Shown here one piece after another: positions 8,555 through 18,625 of a stretch of 64,000 bases of DNA. The position numbers and the translations under genes are program-made. The notes under the pieces were generated by a model that searched no databases, was not told the DNA's origin, and saw nothing but the letters and a program-made list of their open reading frames with translations. Positions within the stretch are counted from its first letter, which is position 1; the number at the start of each line of letters is the position of its first letter. Source of the stretch: Clostridioides difficile_D (GTDB lineage Bacteria > Bacillota > Clostridia > Peptostreptococcales > Peptostreptococcaceae); contig OX244046.1 in assembly GCA_945861085.1 (NCBI GenBank), positions 2,790,001 through 2,854,000 on the forward strand, in the 5' to 3' direction.

Positions 8555-9307
8555 TTATACTTTTATCACTATAACCGAAACATTATCTTTACCAGAAACA
8601 TCATTGGCCATACTTATCAATTCTTCACTTATATTGGTAATTCTCTCATATTCATAATCTAATATTAAATCTCTTATATCTTCATCATTAATAAACCCAG
8701 TTAATCCATCTGTCGCAAGAAGTATTATATCACTTTTTTTGATATCTTTCTTAAAAATATCTACAACAACCATATCATCTGTTCCAATTGCTCTAGTTAT
8801 TCTATTCCTTTGTGGATGTATTCTTGCCTCTTCTTCTGTAATAACATGAGCCATCATAAGTTCTTCAACCACGGAATGGTCTATAGTTATTTTATCAAAT
8901 TTTTCATCTGTTAACAAATAACATCTGCTATCTCCAACATTTGCCACATATAAGACATTATTATACACTATAGCTGTAACTAATGTAGTTCCCATTCCTT
9001 CAAATTCTATATCTTCCATAGATTTTTTGTGCACAATTGAGTTTACATTATTATAAGCCTGTTTTAATATATCATCTATATAGTCTATTTTTACGTTATC
9101 ATGTTGTAATAAGTTTTCTTTTAGAAAATCAATTATGTTTTCTACTGCTAATTTACTGGCGACCTCACCTTTTTTATGTCCACCCATTCCATCAGCTATG
9201 GCAAATATTCCTACTGGACCATGTTCTGTATCTATAACTTCTCCCTCACAATAGTCTTCATTATTTTTTCTTATTTTCCCTATATGTGAGGCACAACTAT
9301 AAACCAT
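8555..9307 (-). CDS. stp: PP2C-family protein phosphatase (PrkC partner)
   Basis: A Mn/Mg-dependent Ser/Thr phosphatase that reverses PrkC phosphorylation. The 250-residue protein has the PP2C metal motifs NNED (15-18), ADGMGGH (D39), GDSRCYL, ATDGL and GKDNVSVIVI. Length fits the single-domain bacterial class. It is located between rlmN (19 bp upstream) and prkC (16 bp downstream), the usual phosphatase-kinase order in Firmicutes. Confidence 0.95.
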   Translation of the reverse strand: MVYSCASHIGKIRKNNEDYCEGEVIDTEHGPVGIFAIADGMGGHKKGEVASKLAVENIIDFLKENLLQHDNVKIDYIDDILKQAYNNVNSIVHKKSMEDIEFEGMGTTLVTAIVYNNVLYVANVGDSRCYLLTDEKFDKITIDHSVVEELMMAHVITEEEARIHPQRNRITRAIGTDDMVVVDIFKKDIKKSDIILLATDGLTGFINDEDIRDLILDYEYERITNISEELISMANDVSGKDNVSVIVIKV

Positions 9308-9326
9308 ACGACTTCCTCCTTACAAA

Positions 9327-10358
9327 TTACTTGTATTTTCTTCTCAATTGACCACAAGCTCCACTAATATCAGAACCCATAGACATCCTAACTGTGGCAG
9401 GTATGTTGTTTTTCTCCAAACTATCCCTAAACTTATAAATAAATGCTTTATCTGGCTTTTCATATTCTCTTTCTTCAACTTTATTTATTGGTATTAAATT
9501 TACATGACATAGCATACCTTTTAAGAGCTTAGCTAATGCTTTTGCTTCTTTTTCTGAATCATTTACTCCTTTTATAAGAGAATATTCAAATGTGACCCTT
9601 CTATTTGTTTTTTTTATATAATATCTACAAGCATCTAATATTTCATTAATAGAATAAGCATTTGCTATAGGCATAATTTTTCTTCTTTCTTCATCATATG
9701 GTGAATGAAGTGATAAAGCTAAATTTATAGCTATTTCTAAATCTGCCAATTCATACATTTTAGGTACTATTCCACAAGTTGAAAGAGTTATATGTCTATA
9801 CCCTATATTAAGACCATTTTTTTCGTTAATTATTTTTAAAAATTGTTTTGTATTCTCAAAATTATCAAGTGGTTCACCACTTCCCATCAACACAAGATTT
9901 GATACCCTTTTACCAGTATCTTCTTGAATTTTAATAACTTGGTCTAAAATCTCCCATGGTTCTAAGTTTCTAATCAATCCATCCATTGTAGATGCACAGA
10001 AATTACATCCCATCCTACAGCCAACTTGATTAGATACACATACAGTAACTCTACTATCATAATCCATCATCACAGTTTCTATTATATTTCCATCATCTAA
10101 TAAAAACAAATATTTTTTTGTACTATCCACCTTAGATTCCAACTTTAATTCTATATCTATATGTCCTATACATGAAACTTCTTCTAATTTGTTTCTCAAA
10201 CTTTTTGGTATATTATTCATATCATCAAAAGTTTTTGCACCCTTATATATCCAAGAGAATATTTGACTTCCTCTAAAGGGCTTTTCATCTATAGTTTTCA
10301 TAAATTCTTTAAGTTCATCTTCAGTAAAATTTTTTAATACTACTTTTTTCTTTTCCAT
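9327..10358 (-). CDS. rlmN: Dual-specificity 23S rRNA/tRNA adenine-C2 methyltransferase RlmN
   Basis: A radical-SAM enzyme that methylates C2 of A2503 in 23S rRNA and A37 in some tRNAs. The 343-residue protein has the 4Fe-4S cysteines C114, C118 and C121 (CRMGCNFC), the SAM-binding GSGEPL segment, and a C-terminal cysteine (about 335, GACGQLRRK) that resolves the covalent intermediate. Cfr has a similar fold, but the location in the rsmB-rlmN-stp-prkC run identifies this as the housekeeping enzyme. Confidence 0.95.
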   Translation of the reverse strand: MEKKKVVLKNFTEDELKEFMKTIDEKPFRGSQIFSWIYKGAKTFDDMNNIPKSLRNKLEEVSCIGHIDIELKLESKVDSTKKYLFLLDDGNIIETVMMDYDSRVTVCVSNQVGCRMGCNFCASTMDGLIRNLEPWEILDQVIKIQEDTGKRVSNLVLMGSGEPLDNFENTKQFLKIINEKNGLNIGYRHITLSTCGIVPKMYELADLEIAINLALSLHSPYDEERRKIMPIANAYSINEILDACRYYIKKTNRRVTFEYSLIKGVNDSEKEAKALAKLLKGMLCHVNLIPINKVEEREYEKPDKAFIYKFRDSLEKNNIPATVRMSMGSDISGACGQLRRKYK

Positions 10359-10365
10359 TCTCTCA

Positions 10366-11691
10366 CTACCTTATTCTTTTTAATTTTGCTATGAAAAAAC
10401 CATCTATACCGTGGACATGAGGATATATCTTTAAATACCCTTTATCCTGATTGTCCAAGTCTACATTTACTGCATCAATTGGAGTCAATTGAAAATTATT
10501 ATTTTCTTCAATAAAAGAAGTAATTATACTTATATTTTCCACATCTTGAATTGTACATGTACTATATACTAAAGTTCCACCAATTTTAACATACTTAGAT
10601 GCATTTTCTAGAATTTTCTTTTGTATAGAAGTAATGTCTTTTAACTCTTCTTCTTTCTTATATTTAATCTCTGGTTTACGTCTTATTATACCAAACCCAG
10701 AGCAAGGAACGTCTGCTAAAACATAATCAAATTTACTTATACTCTTTTCATCAATCTCAGAAGCATCAAATTTTTCTACACATACATTTTTAAGACCTAA
10801 TCTGTTTACAGTAGACTTTATGAGCTTTAGTTTGTGCTCAAAAATATCTCTAGCTACTATATGACCAGTATTGTTCATTAAAGTAGCTAAGTGAGTAGAT
10901 TTCCCTCCAGGAGCACTACATACATCCAAAACAAATGAACCTTCTCTTGGATTAATTACTTTCCCTACTATCATAGAGCTTATATCTTGAATTGTAAATA
11001 AACCAGCCTTAAATAATTCATTATTTTCTATATTTTTCATTTTTTCGACTTTAATAGCTTCTTCTACTATAGGAACTTTTAAACATGTAATGCCCATTTC
11101 ATTTAACTTTTCAATAAGTTCTTCTCTGCTTATTTTAAGTGTGTTTGTCCTTATATAGATACTAGGCTTTTCATTGTTCGCTTCCAACAAATCTTCAGTA
11201 AATTCTTGTCCAAATTTATCTATCCAATTTTTTATAATCCAAGAATTATAAGAATACTTTATTGATAAGTATTTTACACTATCTTCATCAGTTATGTCCA
11301 TTATAGTATCTTTGTTTCTTATTTCATTTCTAAGAATAGCATTTATGAAACCAGAAGACTTTTTATCATATTTCTTAGATAATTTTACAGTTTCATTAAC
11401 TGCTGCATAATCAGATATACTATCCAAAAACAAAATCTGATATGTTCCCATTCTTAAAAAGATTTTAACATAAGTTGACATTTTTTTTACTTTTATTTTT
11501 GAAAGTTTATTGATTATATAATCTAAATAATACTTATTTTCTACTACTCCATAGATTAATTCTGTTGCAAGCCCTCTATCCATGTCACTTATTTCTAAAT
11601 TTTTAAAATGTTTATTTATTGCAATATTTGAATAGTTATCATTTTTCTCTATATCACATAATACTTTAAATCCAATTTCTCTTGCATCCAT
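10366..11691 (-). CDS. rsmB: 16S rRNA (cytosine-967-C5)-methyltransferase RsmB
   Basis: A 441-residue two-domain enzyme: a NusB-like RNA-binding domain (about 1-130), then a SAM-dependent methyltransferase with DVCSAPGGKSTHL (SAM loop), the catalytic cysteine motif DVPCSGFGIIRRKPE, and a second cysteine in VYSTCTIQDVEN. It is 7 bp upstream of rlmN. A terminator separates it from the zinc protease gene upstream, so it probably has its own promoter. Confidence 0.95.
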   Translation of the reverse strand: MDAREIGFKVLCDIEKNDNYSNIAINKHFKNLEISDMDRGLATELIYGVVENKYYLDYIINKLSKIKVKKMSTYVKIFLRMGTYQILFLDSISDYAAVNETVKLSKKYDKKSSGFINAILRNEIRNKDTIMDITDEDSVKYLSIKYSYNSWIIKNWIDKFGQEFTEDLLEANNEKPSIYIRTNTLKISREELIEKLNEMGITCLKVPIVEEAIKVEKMKNIENNELFKAGLFTIQDISSMIVGKVINPREGSFVLDVCSAPGGKSTHLATLMNNTGHIVARDIFEHKLKLIKSTVNRLGLKNVCVEKFDASEIDEKSISKFDYVLADVPCSGFGIIRRKPEIKYKKEEELKDITSIQKKILENASKYVKIGGTLVYSTCTIQDVENISIITSFIEENNNFQLTPIDAVNVDLDNQDKGYLKIYPHVHGIDGFFIAKLKRIR

Positions 11692-11723
11692 ATAAATTTC
11701 TCCCTTTTATTAAACATAAAAAA

Positions 11724-11743
11724 GGGTTGTTTCTAAACAACCC
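11724..11743 (-). terminator. Terminator after the zinc metallopeptidase gene
   Basis: A perfect 9-bp stem GGGTTGTTT/AAACAACCC with a 2-nt centre, followed on the minus strand by TTTTTT. Termination or attenuation here would separate the fmt-side genes from rsmB. Confidence 0.85.
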
Positions 11744-11752
11744 ACTTTACTT

Positions 11753-12463
11753 TTAGTCATTTCTTCTTTGAGCTATCAGTAACAATCTAAGTAATTGAAG
11801 TATTGAAACCAACGCTGCTGCAACATATGTTAAAGCTGCTGCTGAAAGTACCTTTCTACTTTGTCTTGACTCACTCTCATCTATAATACCTAAATTTCCA
11901 AGTTGAACGATTGCTCTACTTGAAGCATTAAATTCTACAGGTAATGTTATTATTTGGAATAATACTGAAGCTGAAAATAATAGTATCCCAATTTCTAAAA
12001 ATGGACCAGCCATAATAAATCCTATAAATATTAAAAACCAAGATATACTTGAAGCAAAATTTACTACTGGTACTAAGCTACTTCTTATTTGAAGAGGTGC
12101 GTAACCTTTAGCATGTTGTATCGCATGACCACATTCATGTGCAGCTACTGCAACAGAAGTTATAGATGTTCCATAATATACATCTTCTGACAGTCTTACA
12201 GCCTTTCTTCTTGGGTCATAATGGTCACTTAGATGCCCTCTAACCATTTCTATCTTTACATCATACAAACCATTTGAATCAAGCACTCTTCTTGCTGTTT
12301 GCTCTCCAGTATATCCTCTACGTGCATTTACTCTTAAATACTTATTTGTTGTTGAACTTACTTTAAATTGTGCATATACAGTAAATAATATAGCTGGAAT
12401 TAATATAACCATTGTTGGGTCAAATCCCCAAAAACCGCCATACATAGGGTACATAAATAACAC
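11753..12463 (-). CDS. Membrane zinc metallopeptidase (YugP-like)
   Basis: A 236-residue membrane protein of the neutral zinc metallopeptidase family. The HExxH-like motif AAHECGHAIQHA lies near residue 115, after an N-terminal membrane segment and a soluble part with the conserved RRGYTGEQTARRVLD; three hydrophobic stretches follow. It sits between DUF116 and rsmB, a frequent clostridial arrangement. The natural substrate is unknown. Confidence 0.85.
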   Translation of the reverse strand: MLFMYPMYGGFWGFDPTMVILIPAILFTVYAQFKVSSTTNKYLRVNARRGYTGEQTARRVLDSNGLYDVKIEMVRGHLSDHYDPRRKAVRLSEDVYYGTSITSVAVAAHECGHAIQHAKGYAPLQIRSSLVPVVNFASSISWFLIFIGFIMAGPFLEIGILLFSASVLFQIITLPVEFNASSRAIVQLGNLGIIDESESRQSRKVLSAAALTYVAAALVSILQLLRLLLIAQRRND

Positions 12464-12520
12464 TCTCCTAAAATATATTTTTTATACATCCTCTTAATAT
12501 TCACATAACTTAAAAACAGT

Positions 12521-13273
12521 TTAATTGTAAGCTAATATATTTTTTCCTGTTAAAAAGTCTATAGCTTTTTCAATATCTACCATATCTACATTAGTATTTA
12601 CACAAGGTCCATTAGGCCTTTTGTTAAATACACCTAAAACAGGAATTTTTTTAATATCTTGTATTCCAGACGTTAAATCTCTTTCACATGCAACAGCTAT
12701 AACAGCTTTAGGTTTATTTTCTATTATGATTTTTCTAGCTAAAGTTCCTCCTGTAGCTACAAATATTTTTACATTAGTTCTTTCCTTTAGCTTAATTAAT
12801 TCTCCTATGTTGCATCTTCCACATTCTTTACAATTATCTATATCATTAGTAACTTTTAATTTACAACTATTCTCTTGAATACAATGAGGTATTAAAATTA
12901 TTATATCCTCTGGATTAAAATTATATTTATTACTGTATATATATTCATTATTTAACTTTATATATATCCTTCTAATCTCACTTTTTGACATACCAAATGA
13001 TGATGCAATGAAAGATATAATGGGAAATAATCCACTGACAATCTTAAAATTTATTTTCATTATATTTGAGTTAACATTCTTTCCTTTAATTACTCTATAA
13101 GTAACTGCTGTTGAACATAGTATTATAAGTATTAGTGATATTATTATAATATTTATTGCTAAAGAAAATATTTGAGTTAAATTTATTATAAAAAAATTTA
13201 CAACTCCTATCAAAATCCATAATATTAAAATTAAAATCCCAACACTTGTTAAATACTTCTTTATATCTGTCAT
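12521..13273 (-). CDS. DUF116 family protein
   Basis: Function unknown. Two N-terminal membrane segments (about residues 8-60) precede a soluble domain with cysteines at PHCIQENSCKL and DNCKECGRCNIG that look able to bind a metal or iron-sulfur cluster, and a further C in VAVACERDL. ATG at 13273 is preferred over GTG at 13282, since AGGTG lies 6 nt upstream of the ATG. It directly follows fmt. Confidence 0.8.
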   Translation of the reverse strand: MTDIKKYLTSVGILILILWILIGVVNFFIINLTQIFSLAINIIIISLILIILCSTAVTYRVIKGKNVNSNIMKINFKIVSGLFPIISFIASSFGMSKSEIRRIYIKLNNEYIYSNKYNFNPEDIIILIPHCIQENSCKLKVTNDIDNCKECGRCNIGELIKLKERTNVKIFVATGGTLARKIIIENKPKAVIAVACERDLTSGIQDIKKIPVLGVFNKRPNGPCVNTNVDMVDIEKAIDFLTGKNILAYN

Positions 13274-13282
13274 ACTTTTCAC

Positions 13283-14212
13283 CTAACCCAATACTAAACC
13301 AGTTTCTATAGTATTCCCTTTTATATATTCACCAACCAACATTCTCTTTTTATTTGGCATCTGAATTTCTTCAATTAAAAGCACCTTATCTCTAGTACTT
13401 ACTTTTATTCCTTCTTTACTTACATCAATTATCGTACCTGCACCTTTAGTACTTTTTTCATTTAACACTTTAGTTTTCCAAATTTTCATTGTAACACCAT
13501 TGTAGGTAGTATAAGCACTTGGCCATGGATTTACACCTCTAACTAAATTATGTATCTCCCTAGCACTTTTTGAAAAATCTATATTACCTAATGATTTATT
13601 CATTATTGGAGCATAAGAAAATTCCTCATGATTTTGTACTTCTCTTGGTGCAGTTCCTTCTTCAATTAACTTTAATGTTTCTTTTAAAGTTTCTGCTCCT
13701 ATATTCATCATTTTATCATGAAGTTCTCCTGCTGTTATATTTTCATCAAGATTTACTTCTGTCTTTAGTATCATATCTCCAGTATCCAGACCTTCATCCA
13801 TGTACATAGTTGTAACACCAGTCTTTTCTTCACCATTTATTATTACCCAATTTATAGGTGCCGCACCTCTATATTTTGGAAGTAAAGAAACATGAACATT
13901 TATACATCCAAGTCTAGGAATTTCTAATATTTCTTTTGGAAGTATCTGCCCAAAAGCTACAACCACTATTACATCTGGATTTAAAGATTTCATTATATCT
14001 ATAAATTCTTTATCTCTAGCTTTGATTGGTTGATATACAGGTATATTATTTCCAATTGCAAGTTCTTTTACTGGGCTCATACCCAGTTTTTTACCTCTTC
14101 CTTTTGGTTTATCTGGTTGAGTTACAACACCTAATATTTCATACTTCTCATCTATTATTTTTTGTAAACAAGGAACTGCTATATCTGGAGTTCCCATAAA
14201 TACTATTTTCAT
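13283..14212 (-). CDS. fmt: Methionyl-tRNA formyltransferase
   Basis: Formylates initiator Met-tRNA using 10-formyl-tetrahydrofolate. The roughly 309-residue protein has the Rossmann start IVFMGTPDIAVPCL, the folate/catalytic region HVSLLPKYRGAAPINWVIINGE with GVTTMYMDEGLDTGDM, and a C-terminal tRNA-binding domain. ATG at 14212 fits the AGGAG ribosome site better than TTG at 14215. It follows def by 14 bp. Confidence 0.97.
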   Translation of the reverse strand: MKIVFMGTPDIAVPCLQKIIDEKYEILGVVTQPDKPKGRGKKLGMSPVKELAIGNNIPVYQPIKARDKEFIDIMKSLNPDVIVVVAFGQILPKEILEIPRLGCINVHVSLLPKYRGAAPINWVIINGEEKTGVTTMYMDEGLDTGDMILKTEVNLDENITAGELHDKMMNIGAETLKETLKLIEEGTAPREVQNHEEFSYAPIMNKSLGNIDFSKSAREIHNLVRGVNPWPSAYTTYNGVTMKIWKTKVLNEKSTKGAGTIIDVSKEGIKVSTRDKVLLIEEIQMPNKKRMLVGEYIKGNTIETGLVLG

Positions 14213-14226
14213 CAAATCAACTCCTA

Positions 14227-14667
14227 CTACTTTTCTATTTTATCAACAAATAGAATTCCATCTAAGTGGTCTATTTCATGACAAAATGCTCTAGCTAAAA
14301 GTTCTTCTCCTTCTAACTCTACTGTTTCACCATTTCTATTTAAAGCTCTAACTTTTACATAATTTGGTCTTCTAACCTCTCCAGCTTCTCCAACAACACT
14401 TAAACACCCTTCTTCATCTATTTGCTCTCCAGATGTTTCTATTATTTCAGGATTTATAAGTTCTATAAGCTCTTCTCCAATATCTATTACTACTACTCTT
14501 TTTAAAATTCCAACTTGAGGTGCAGCTAATCCGACACCTTCTGCATCATACATAGTTTCTGCCATATCATCTAATAATTGTATTATCTTTTCATCAATTT
14601 TTTCAACCTTTTTTGATTTCTTTCTTAATACTGGTTCTCCTATTTGAACTATTTGTCTTAAAGCCAT
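14227..14667 (-). CDS. def: Peptide deformylase
   Basis: Removes the N-formyl group from new proteins. The 146-residue metalloenzyme has all three motifs: GVGLAAPQVG (I), EEGCLSV with the metal cysteine (II) and HEIDHLDG with two metal histidines (III). It lies between priA and fmt, its partner in N-terminal processing. Confidence 0.97.
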   Translation of the reverse strand: MALRQIVQIGEPVLRKKSKKVEKIDEKIIQLLDDMAETMYDAEGVGLAAPQVGILKRVVVIDIGEELIELINPEIIETSGEQIDEEGCLSVVGEAGEVRRPNYVKVRALNRNGETVELEGEELLARAFCHEIDHLDGILFVDKIEK

Positions 14668-14684
14668 TGTACTTCCTCCTAAAT

Positions 14685-17174
14685 TTATAATACACTATTT
14701 GGATTAATATCTATAGATACATTGATATTCTTATCAAATATCAAATCTCGTTTTGTTATACATATATATTTTATTATACCCTTTAACAGATTAATTTCAA
14801 TATTTTCATCTTTAAAGAGTATTTGCCATCTATAATTTTGATTTATTTTTGATATTGAACATGGGTTTGGTCCTAATATAAATCCTAAATCATTTATACC
14901 CCTTTTTTCTAATAAATAAATCAATGATGCATGCATATTTTTTATATTTTTTACCACTAACCTCTCATCTTCACCACTAACAACTACACTCAACATGTTA
15001 TTAAAAGGAGAATATCCAAATGCTTTTCTTATTTTTATCTCATCCTCATAAAAACCTTCATAATCATATTCAATAGCATGCTTAATAGCATAGTGTTCAG
15101 TATCATAGGTTTGAAGCACTACTTTTCCTTCTTTATCTGCTCTCCCTGCTCTTCCAGAAACTTGAGTTATCAATTGAAATGTAGTTTCAAAACTTTTAAA
15201 ATCTGGAAAATTTAGTATCATATCTGCAGATAAAATACCTACTAAAGTTACATTCTCAAAATCCAGCCCTTTACTTAACATCTGCGTTCCAATCAGTACA
15301 TTAGCTTCTTTATCTTTGAATTTATTTAGTATCTCATCTAAAGCACCTTTTTTTGAAGTTGTATCCTTATCCATTCTCAAAGTTTTTATATCTGGAAAAA
15401 TATATTTTAATTCCTCCTCAATTTTTTGAGTTCCAACTCCAAATGGTTTAACATAATTACTTTTACATTCAGGACACTCTTTTGGAATTTCTTTCTCATA
15501 TCCACAATAGTGGCATCTTCCAGTATTACTTTTCTTATGATAAGTTAAAGATATATCACAATTTTCACATTGGAACACATATCCACACTTTCTACAAGAT
15601 ACAAAATTTGCATAACCTCTTCTATTTAAAAACAGTATTACTTGACTATTTTCTTCAATCGCACAACTTATTTCTTTTTGGAGTTTCAGACTAAATATAC
15701 TTCTATTGCCTTTATCTAGTTCATCTTTCATGTCTACCACTTCAATATTTGGAAGAGGTTTATCATTTGCTCTCCTCTTTATATTTATAAGTTTGTATTC
15801 ACCTGATTTCGCCCTATAATACTCTTCAATTGAAGGTGTTGCTGAACCTAAAATAAGAGTTAAATTATTTTTTAATGCCATAAATCTAGCCACTTCTATA
15901 GCATTAAATTTTGGATTCTTCTCAGACTTATATGATGACTCATGAAATTCATCAATTATTATCAATCCTAAAGAATTAAAAGGTGCAAATAGAGCCGACC
16001 TAGCTCCAATTAAAACTCTTACTTTCCCTGCTTTGACAGCCTTATAAACATCATGTTTTTCTCCTTCAGATAGTTTACTGTGAAACACTCCAACTAAATC
16101 TCCAAACCTACTTTTTAGCCTATCTATTGTTTGAGGAGTTAATGCTATCTCTGGAACTAAGAATATACTGTCTAGACCTTGACTTAATGCAAATTCTATT
16201 ATTTCCATATAAACTTCAGTTTTTCCACTTCCAGTTACTCCATGAATTAAGTATGGTTTTTTATTATCCATAAACATATTCGACTTTATCTCATCAACCG
16301 CTTGTTGTTGCTCATTGTTTAATTTTATACTTTTTGATATGGATTTGTAAATACTTTTTGGTTCTCTATAATAGTCCTTAAATTCTAGGGTTATCAACTT
16401 TTTCTTACTTAGAGAATTTATACTTTGTTTTGAAGCATTTAATAAATCCAATAAATCATTTATCTCTACATGTTCATTATGTTTAAGAAAACTTAATATT
16501 TCTTTTTGTTTACTTCCTACATTTATTTTATTTTGTTCTATATAATCATCAATTTTATCACTTTCCAAACTCAAAGATATATAACATACTTTCTTCTCGT
16601 TCTTGTGATTTTTGTATTCCCAACATAGTTTTATAATTCCATTTTTATTCATTGTATATAAAGAACTATTTAGATTTGGTATATATTTTAACTTATCAAC
16701 CTTAAGTTTTCCTTTACTATTAATTACTTTTTCTACTATCTCTCTATTTTTATCACTTAAAGTTGATATTTTTTCATTTAATTCAATATCGTTTAATCCA
16801 CTTAAATTTTCACCCAATAAGATTACTTTATAATTATTTAGTTTGTATCCTTTTGGATATATCAAATTTATACATTCTATATAGGTACACAAATATCTAT
16901 TTTTCATCCAATAAACCAATTCTAAGTCTTCTTCTCTAAATATTGGATTTTCATCCAATACATCAATAATTTCTTTTATTTTTATTTTTTCATCTAAACT
17001 ATCTGTAAATTGAAATACAAAGGCTTCTGTTGGTTTATTACCTTTTCCAAATGGCACTAATATTCTGTGTCCAACGCTTATAACCTCAGATAAAAATACA
17101 GGAATTTGATATGTAAATAAATTATCTGTGTATATAGTATTACTTCTAACTATTACCTTTGCATATTTTTTCAT
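14685..17174 (-). CDS. priA: Primosomal helicase PriA
   Basis: Restarts stalled replication forks by loading the replicative helicase. The roughly 829-residue protein has a 3'-DNA-binding domain, Walker A GVTGSGKTEV, Walker B IIIDEFHE (DEFH form), a zinc-binding insert with eight cysteines (CRKCGYVFQCENC, then CHYCGYEKEIPKECPEC) and the helicase motif QVSGRAGR. ATG at 17174 has AGAGG 7 nt upstream; an in-frame ATG at 17210 has no ribosome site. It heads priA-def-fmt-DUF116. Confidence 0.95.
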   Translation of the reverse strand: MKKYAKVIVRSNTIYTDNLFTYQIPVFLSEVISVGHRILVPFGKGNKPTEAFVFQFTDSLDEKIKIKEIIDVLDENPIFREEDLELVYWMKNRYLCTYIECINLIYPKGYKLNNYKVILLGENLSGLNDIELNEKISTLSDKNREIVEKVINSKGKLKVDKLKYIPNLNSSLYTMNKNGIIKLCWEYKNHKNEKKVCYISLSLESDKIDDYIEQNKINVGSKQKEILSFLKHNEHVEINDLLDLLNASKQSINSLSKKKLITLEFKDYYREPKSIYKSISKSIKLNNEQQQAVDEIKSNMFMDNKKPYLIHGVTGSGKTEVYMEIIEFALSQGLDSIFLVPEIALTPQTIDRLKSRFGDLVGVFHSKLSEGEKHDVYKAVKAGKVRVLIGARSALFAPFNSLGLIIIDEFHESSYKSEKNPKFNAIEVARFMALKNNLTLILGSATPSIEEYYRAKSGEYKLINIKRRANDKPLPNIEVVDMKDELDKGNRSIFSLKLQKEISCAIEENSQVILFLNRRGYANFVSCRKCGYVFQCENCDISLTYHKKSNTGRCHYCGYEKEIPKECPECKSNYVKPFGVGTQKIEEELKYIFPDIKTLRMDKDTTSKKGALDEILNKFKDKEANVLIGTQMLSKGLDFENVTLVGILSADMILNFPDFKSFETTFQLITQVSGRAGRADKEGKVVLQTYDTEHYAIKHAIEYDYEGFYEDEIKIRKAFGYSPFNNMLSVVVSGEDERLVVKNIKNMHASLIYLLEKRGINDLGFILGPNPCSISKINQNYRWQILFKDENIEINLLKGIIKYICITKRDLIFDKNINVSIDINPNSVL

Positions 17175-17306
17175 TGTAAAACCTCTACTTAAATTTAATC
17201 TACTGTTCATATTCTAATATATAAACAATTTCAAGTTATTAACAATATTAACTCTATTTTAATAATTAACTATTAGTTATATTTTATACTTTATGACAAA
17301 ATAAAT

Positions 17307-17374
17307 GCTGAAAACTACAATTTAACTGACATTTGCGAGTTTTTACTCGCTAAAATTAAATTGCAGCTTTCAGC
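17307..17374 (-). other. Long RNA-style hairpin between coaBC and priA
   Basis: Arms 17307-17325 and 17356-17374 form a 19-bp stem; the two imperfect positions are G-U pairs if the minus strand is transcribed but A-C mismatches on the plus strand. Inside is a second hairpin, GCGAG/CTCGC (17335-17350). There is no strong U tract, so it is not a textbook terminator. Function unknown. Confidence 0.6.
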
Positions 17375-17421
17375 CACTTTAGCTGTGATAAAATACACAA
17401 ATATCATATTTAAAAAAGGTC

Positions 17422-18621
17422 TTATTTCTCAAGCAATGCTTTAATTTTATTTAAAATAACATTGGCTACTTCTTCTTTTTTCATTTTAGGATACTCAGTA
17501 ATATTTCCTTCTACATCTATTATTTTTACAATATTAGTATCAGCTCTAAAACCAGCACCCTCTTTAGTTAAATCATTTGCCACAATAAAATCTAGATTTT
17601 TCTTTTTTATTTTTCCTTTGGCATGTTCTATAAGGTCATTAGTTTCAGCTGCAAATCCTACTAATATCTTATCTTCTTTTATTTTTCCTATTTCATAAGC
17701 AATATCATAATTCCTACTTAGTTCTATTGATAAATCATCATTCTTCTTTTTAATTTTCTTGTCAGAATAAGTTTTTGGTTTATAATCTGCAACTGCTGCA
17801 CTTTGAATTACTATTTTATTTTCACTTAAATTTGATACTACTGCTTCATATAAATCTTGTGCTGACTCTATTTGAACAAACTTTTTAAGGTTTTGTGGAA
17901 TAGAAAGATTTGTAGGACCTGATATTAATGTTACATCAGCACCTCTAGATATAGCTTCTCTTGCTATAGAATATCCCATTTTTCCAGAAGACCTATTAGT
18001 TAGATATCTTACTGGGTCTATACTTTCTACAGTTGGGCCAGCTGTAACTATTATACTTTGACCTTTTAAATCTTGCTCTTTAGTAAGATTAGCTAAAACT
18101 TCCTCCACTATTACATCTGGATTAGCTAGTTTACCTGCTCCAATATCTCCACATGCAAGTCTTCCACTTTCTGGTTCAATAAATTTATATCCAAAGCTCT
18201 TTAAAGTTTGTATATTTTTTTGTACAATTGGATTTTCATACATATTAGTATTCATAGCTGGTGCCATCAGAACCTGTGCTTTGGTTGCCATAACAGTAGT
18301 TGTTAACATATCGTCAGCTATACCATTTGCAATCTTTCCTATAACATTTGCACTTGCTGGAACTATTAAGAATAAATCTGCTTTTTTTGCTAATGATATA
18401 TGCTCAACTTCCCAAGTTTTTGGTTCTTCAAACATATCCTCTACTACATAATTTTGACTCAGTGATTGAAATGTAAGTGGTTTAACAAATTCTGTTGCTG
18501 ATTTTGTCATTATAACATGGATATTTGCATTTAGTTTTTTTAACTTACTTACAACATCACAAGCCTTATATGCAGCTATTCCGCCGCTTATGCCAATTAC
18601 AACAGTTTTATCTTTTAGCAT
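17422..18621 (-). CDS. coaBC: Bifunctional phosphopantothenoylcysteine decarboxylase / phosphopantothenate-cysteine ligase
   Basis: Makes 4'-phosphopantetheine for coenzyme A. The N-terminal CoaC flavoprotein half shows GISGGIAAYK, PASANVIGKIANGIADD, MAPAMNTNMY and SGRLACGDIGAGKL (catalytic cysteine). The C-terminal CoaB half shows TAGPTVESIDPVRYLTNRSSGKMG and AAVADYKP. About 399 residues from ATG 18621, which has GAGGAG upstream and lies 5 nt after the rpoZ stop; an in-frame start at 18663 would overlap rpoZ. Confidence 0.96.
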   Translation of the reverse strand: MLKDKTVVIGISGGIAAYKACDVVSKLKKLNANIHVIMTKSATEFVKPLTFQSLSQNYVVEDMFEEPKTWEVEHISLAKKADLFLIVPASANVIGKIANGIADDMLTTTVMATKAQVLMAPAMNTNMYENPIVQKNIQTLKSFGYKFIEPESGRLACGDIGAGKLANPDVIVEEVLANLTKEQDLKGQSIIVTAGPTVESIDPVRYLTNRSSGKMGYSIAREAISRGADVTLISGPTNLSIPQNLKKFVQIESAQDLYEAVVSNLSENKIVIQSAAVADYKPKTYSDKKIKKKNDDLSIELSRNYDIAYEIGKIKEDKILVGFAAETNDLIEHAKGKIKKKNLDFIVANDLTKEGAGFRADTNIVKIIDVEGNITEYPKMKKEEVANVILNKIKALLEK

Positions 18622-18625
18622 GACC

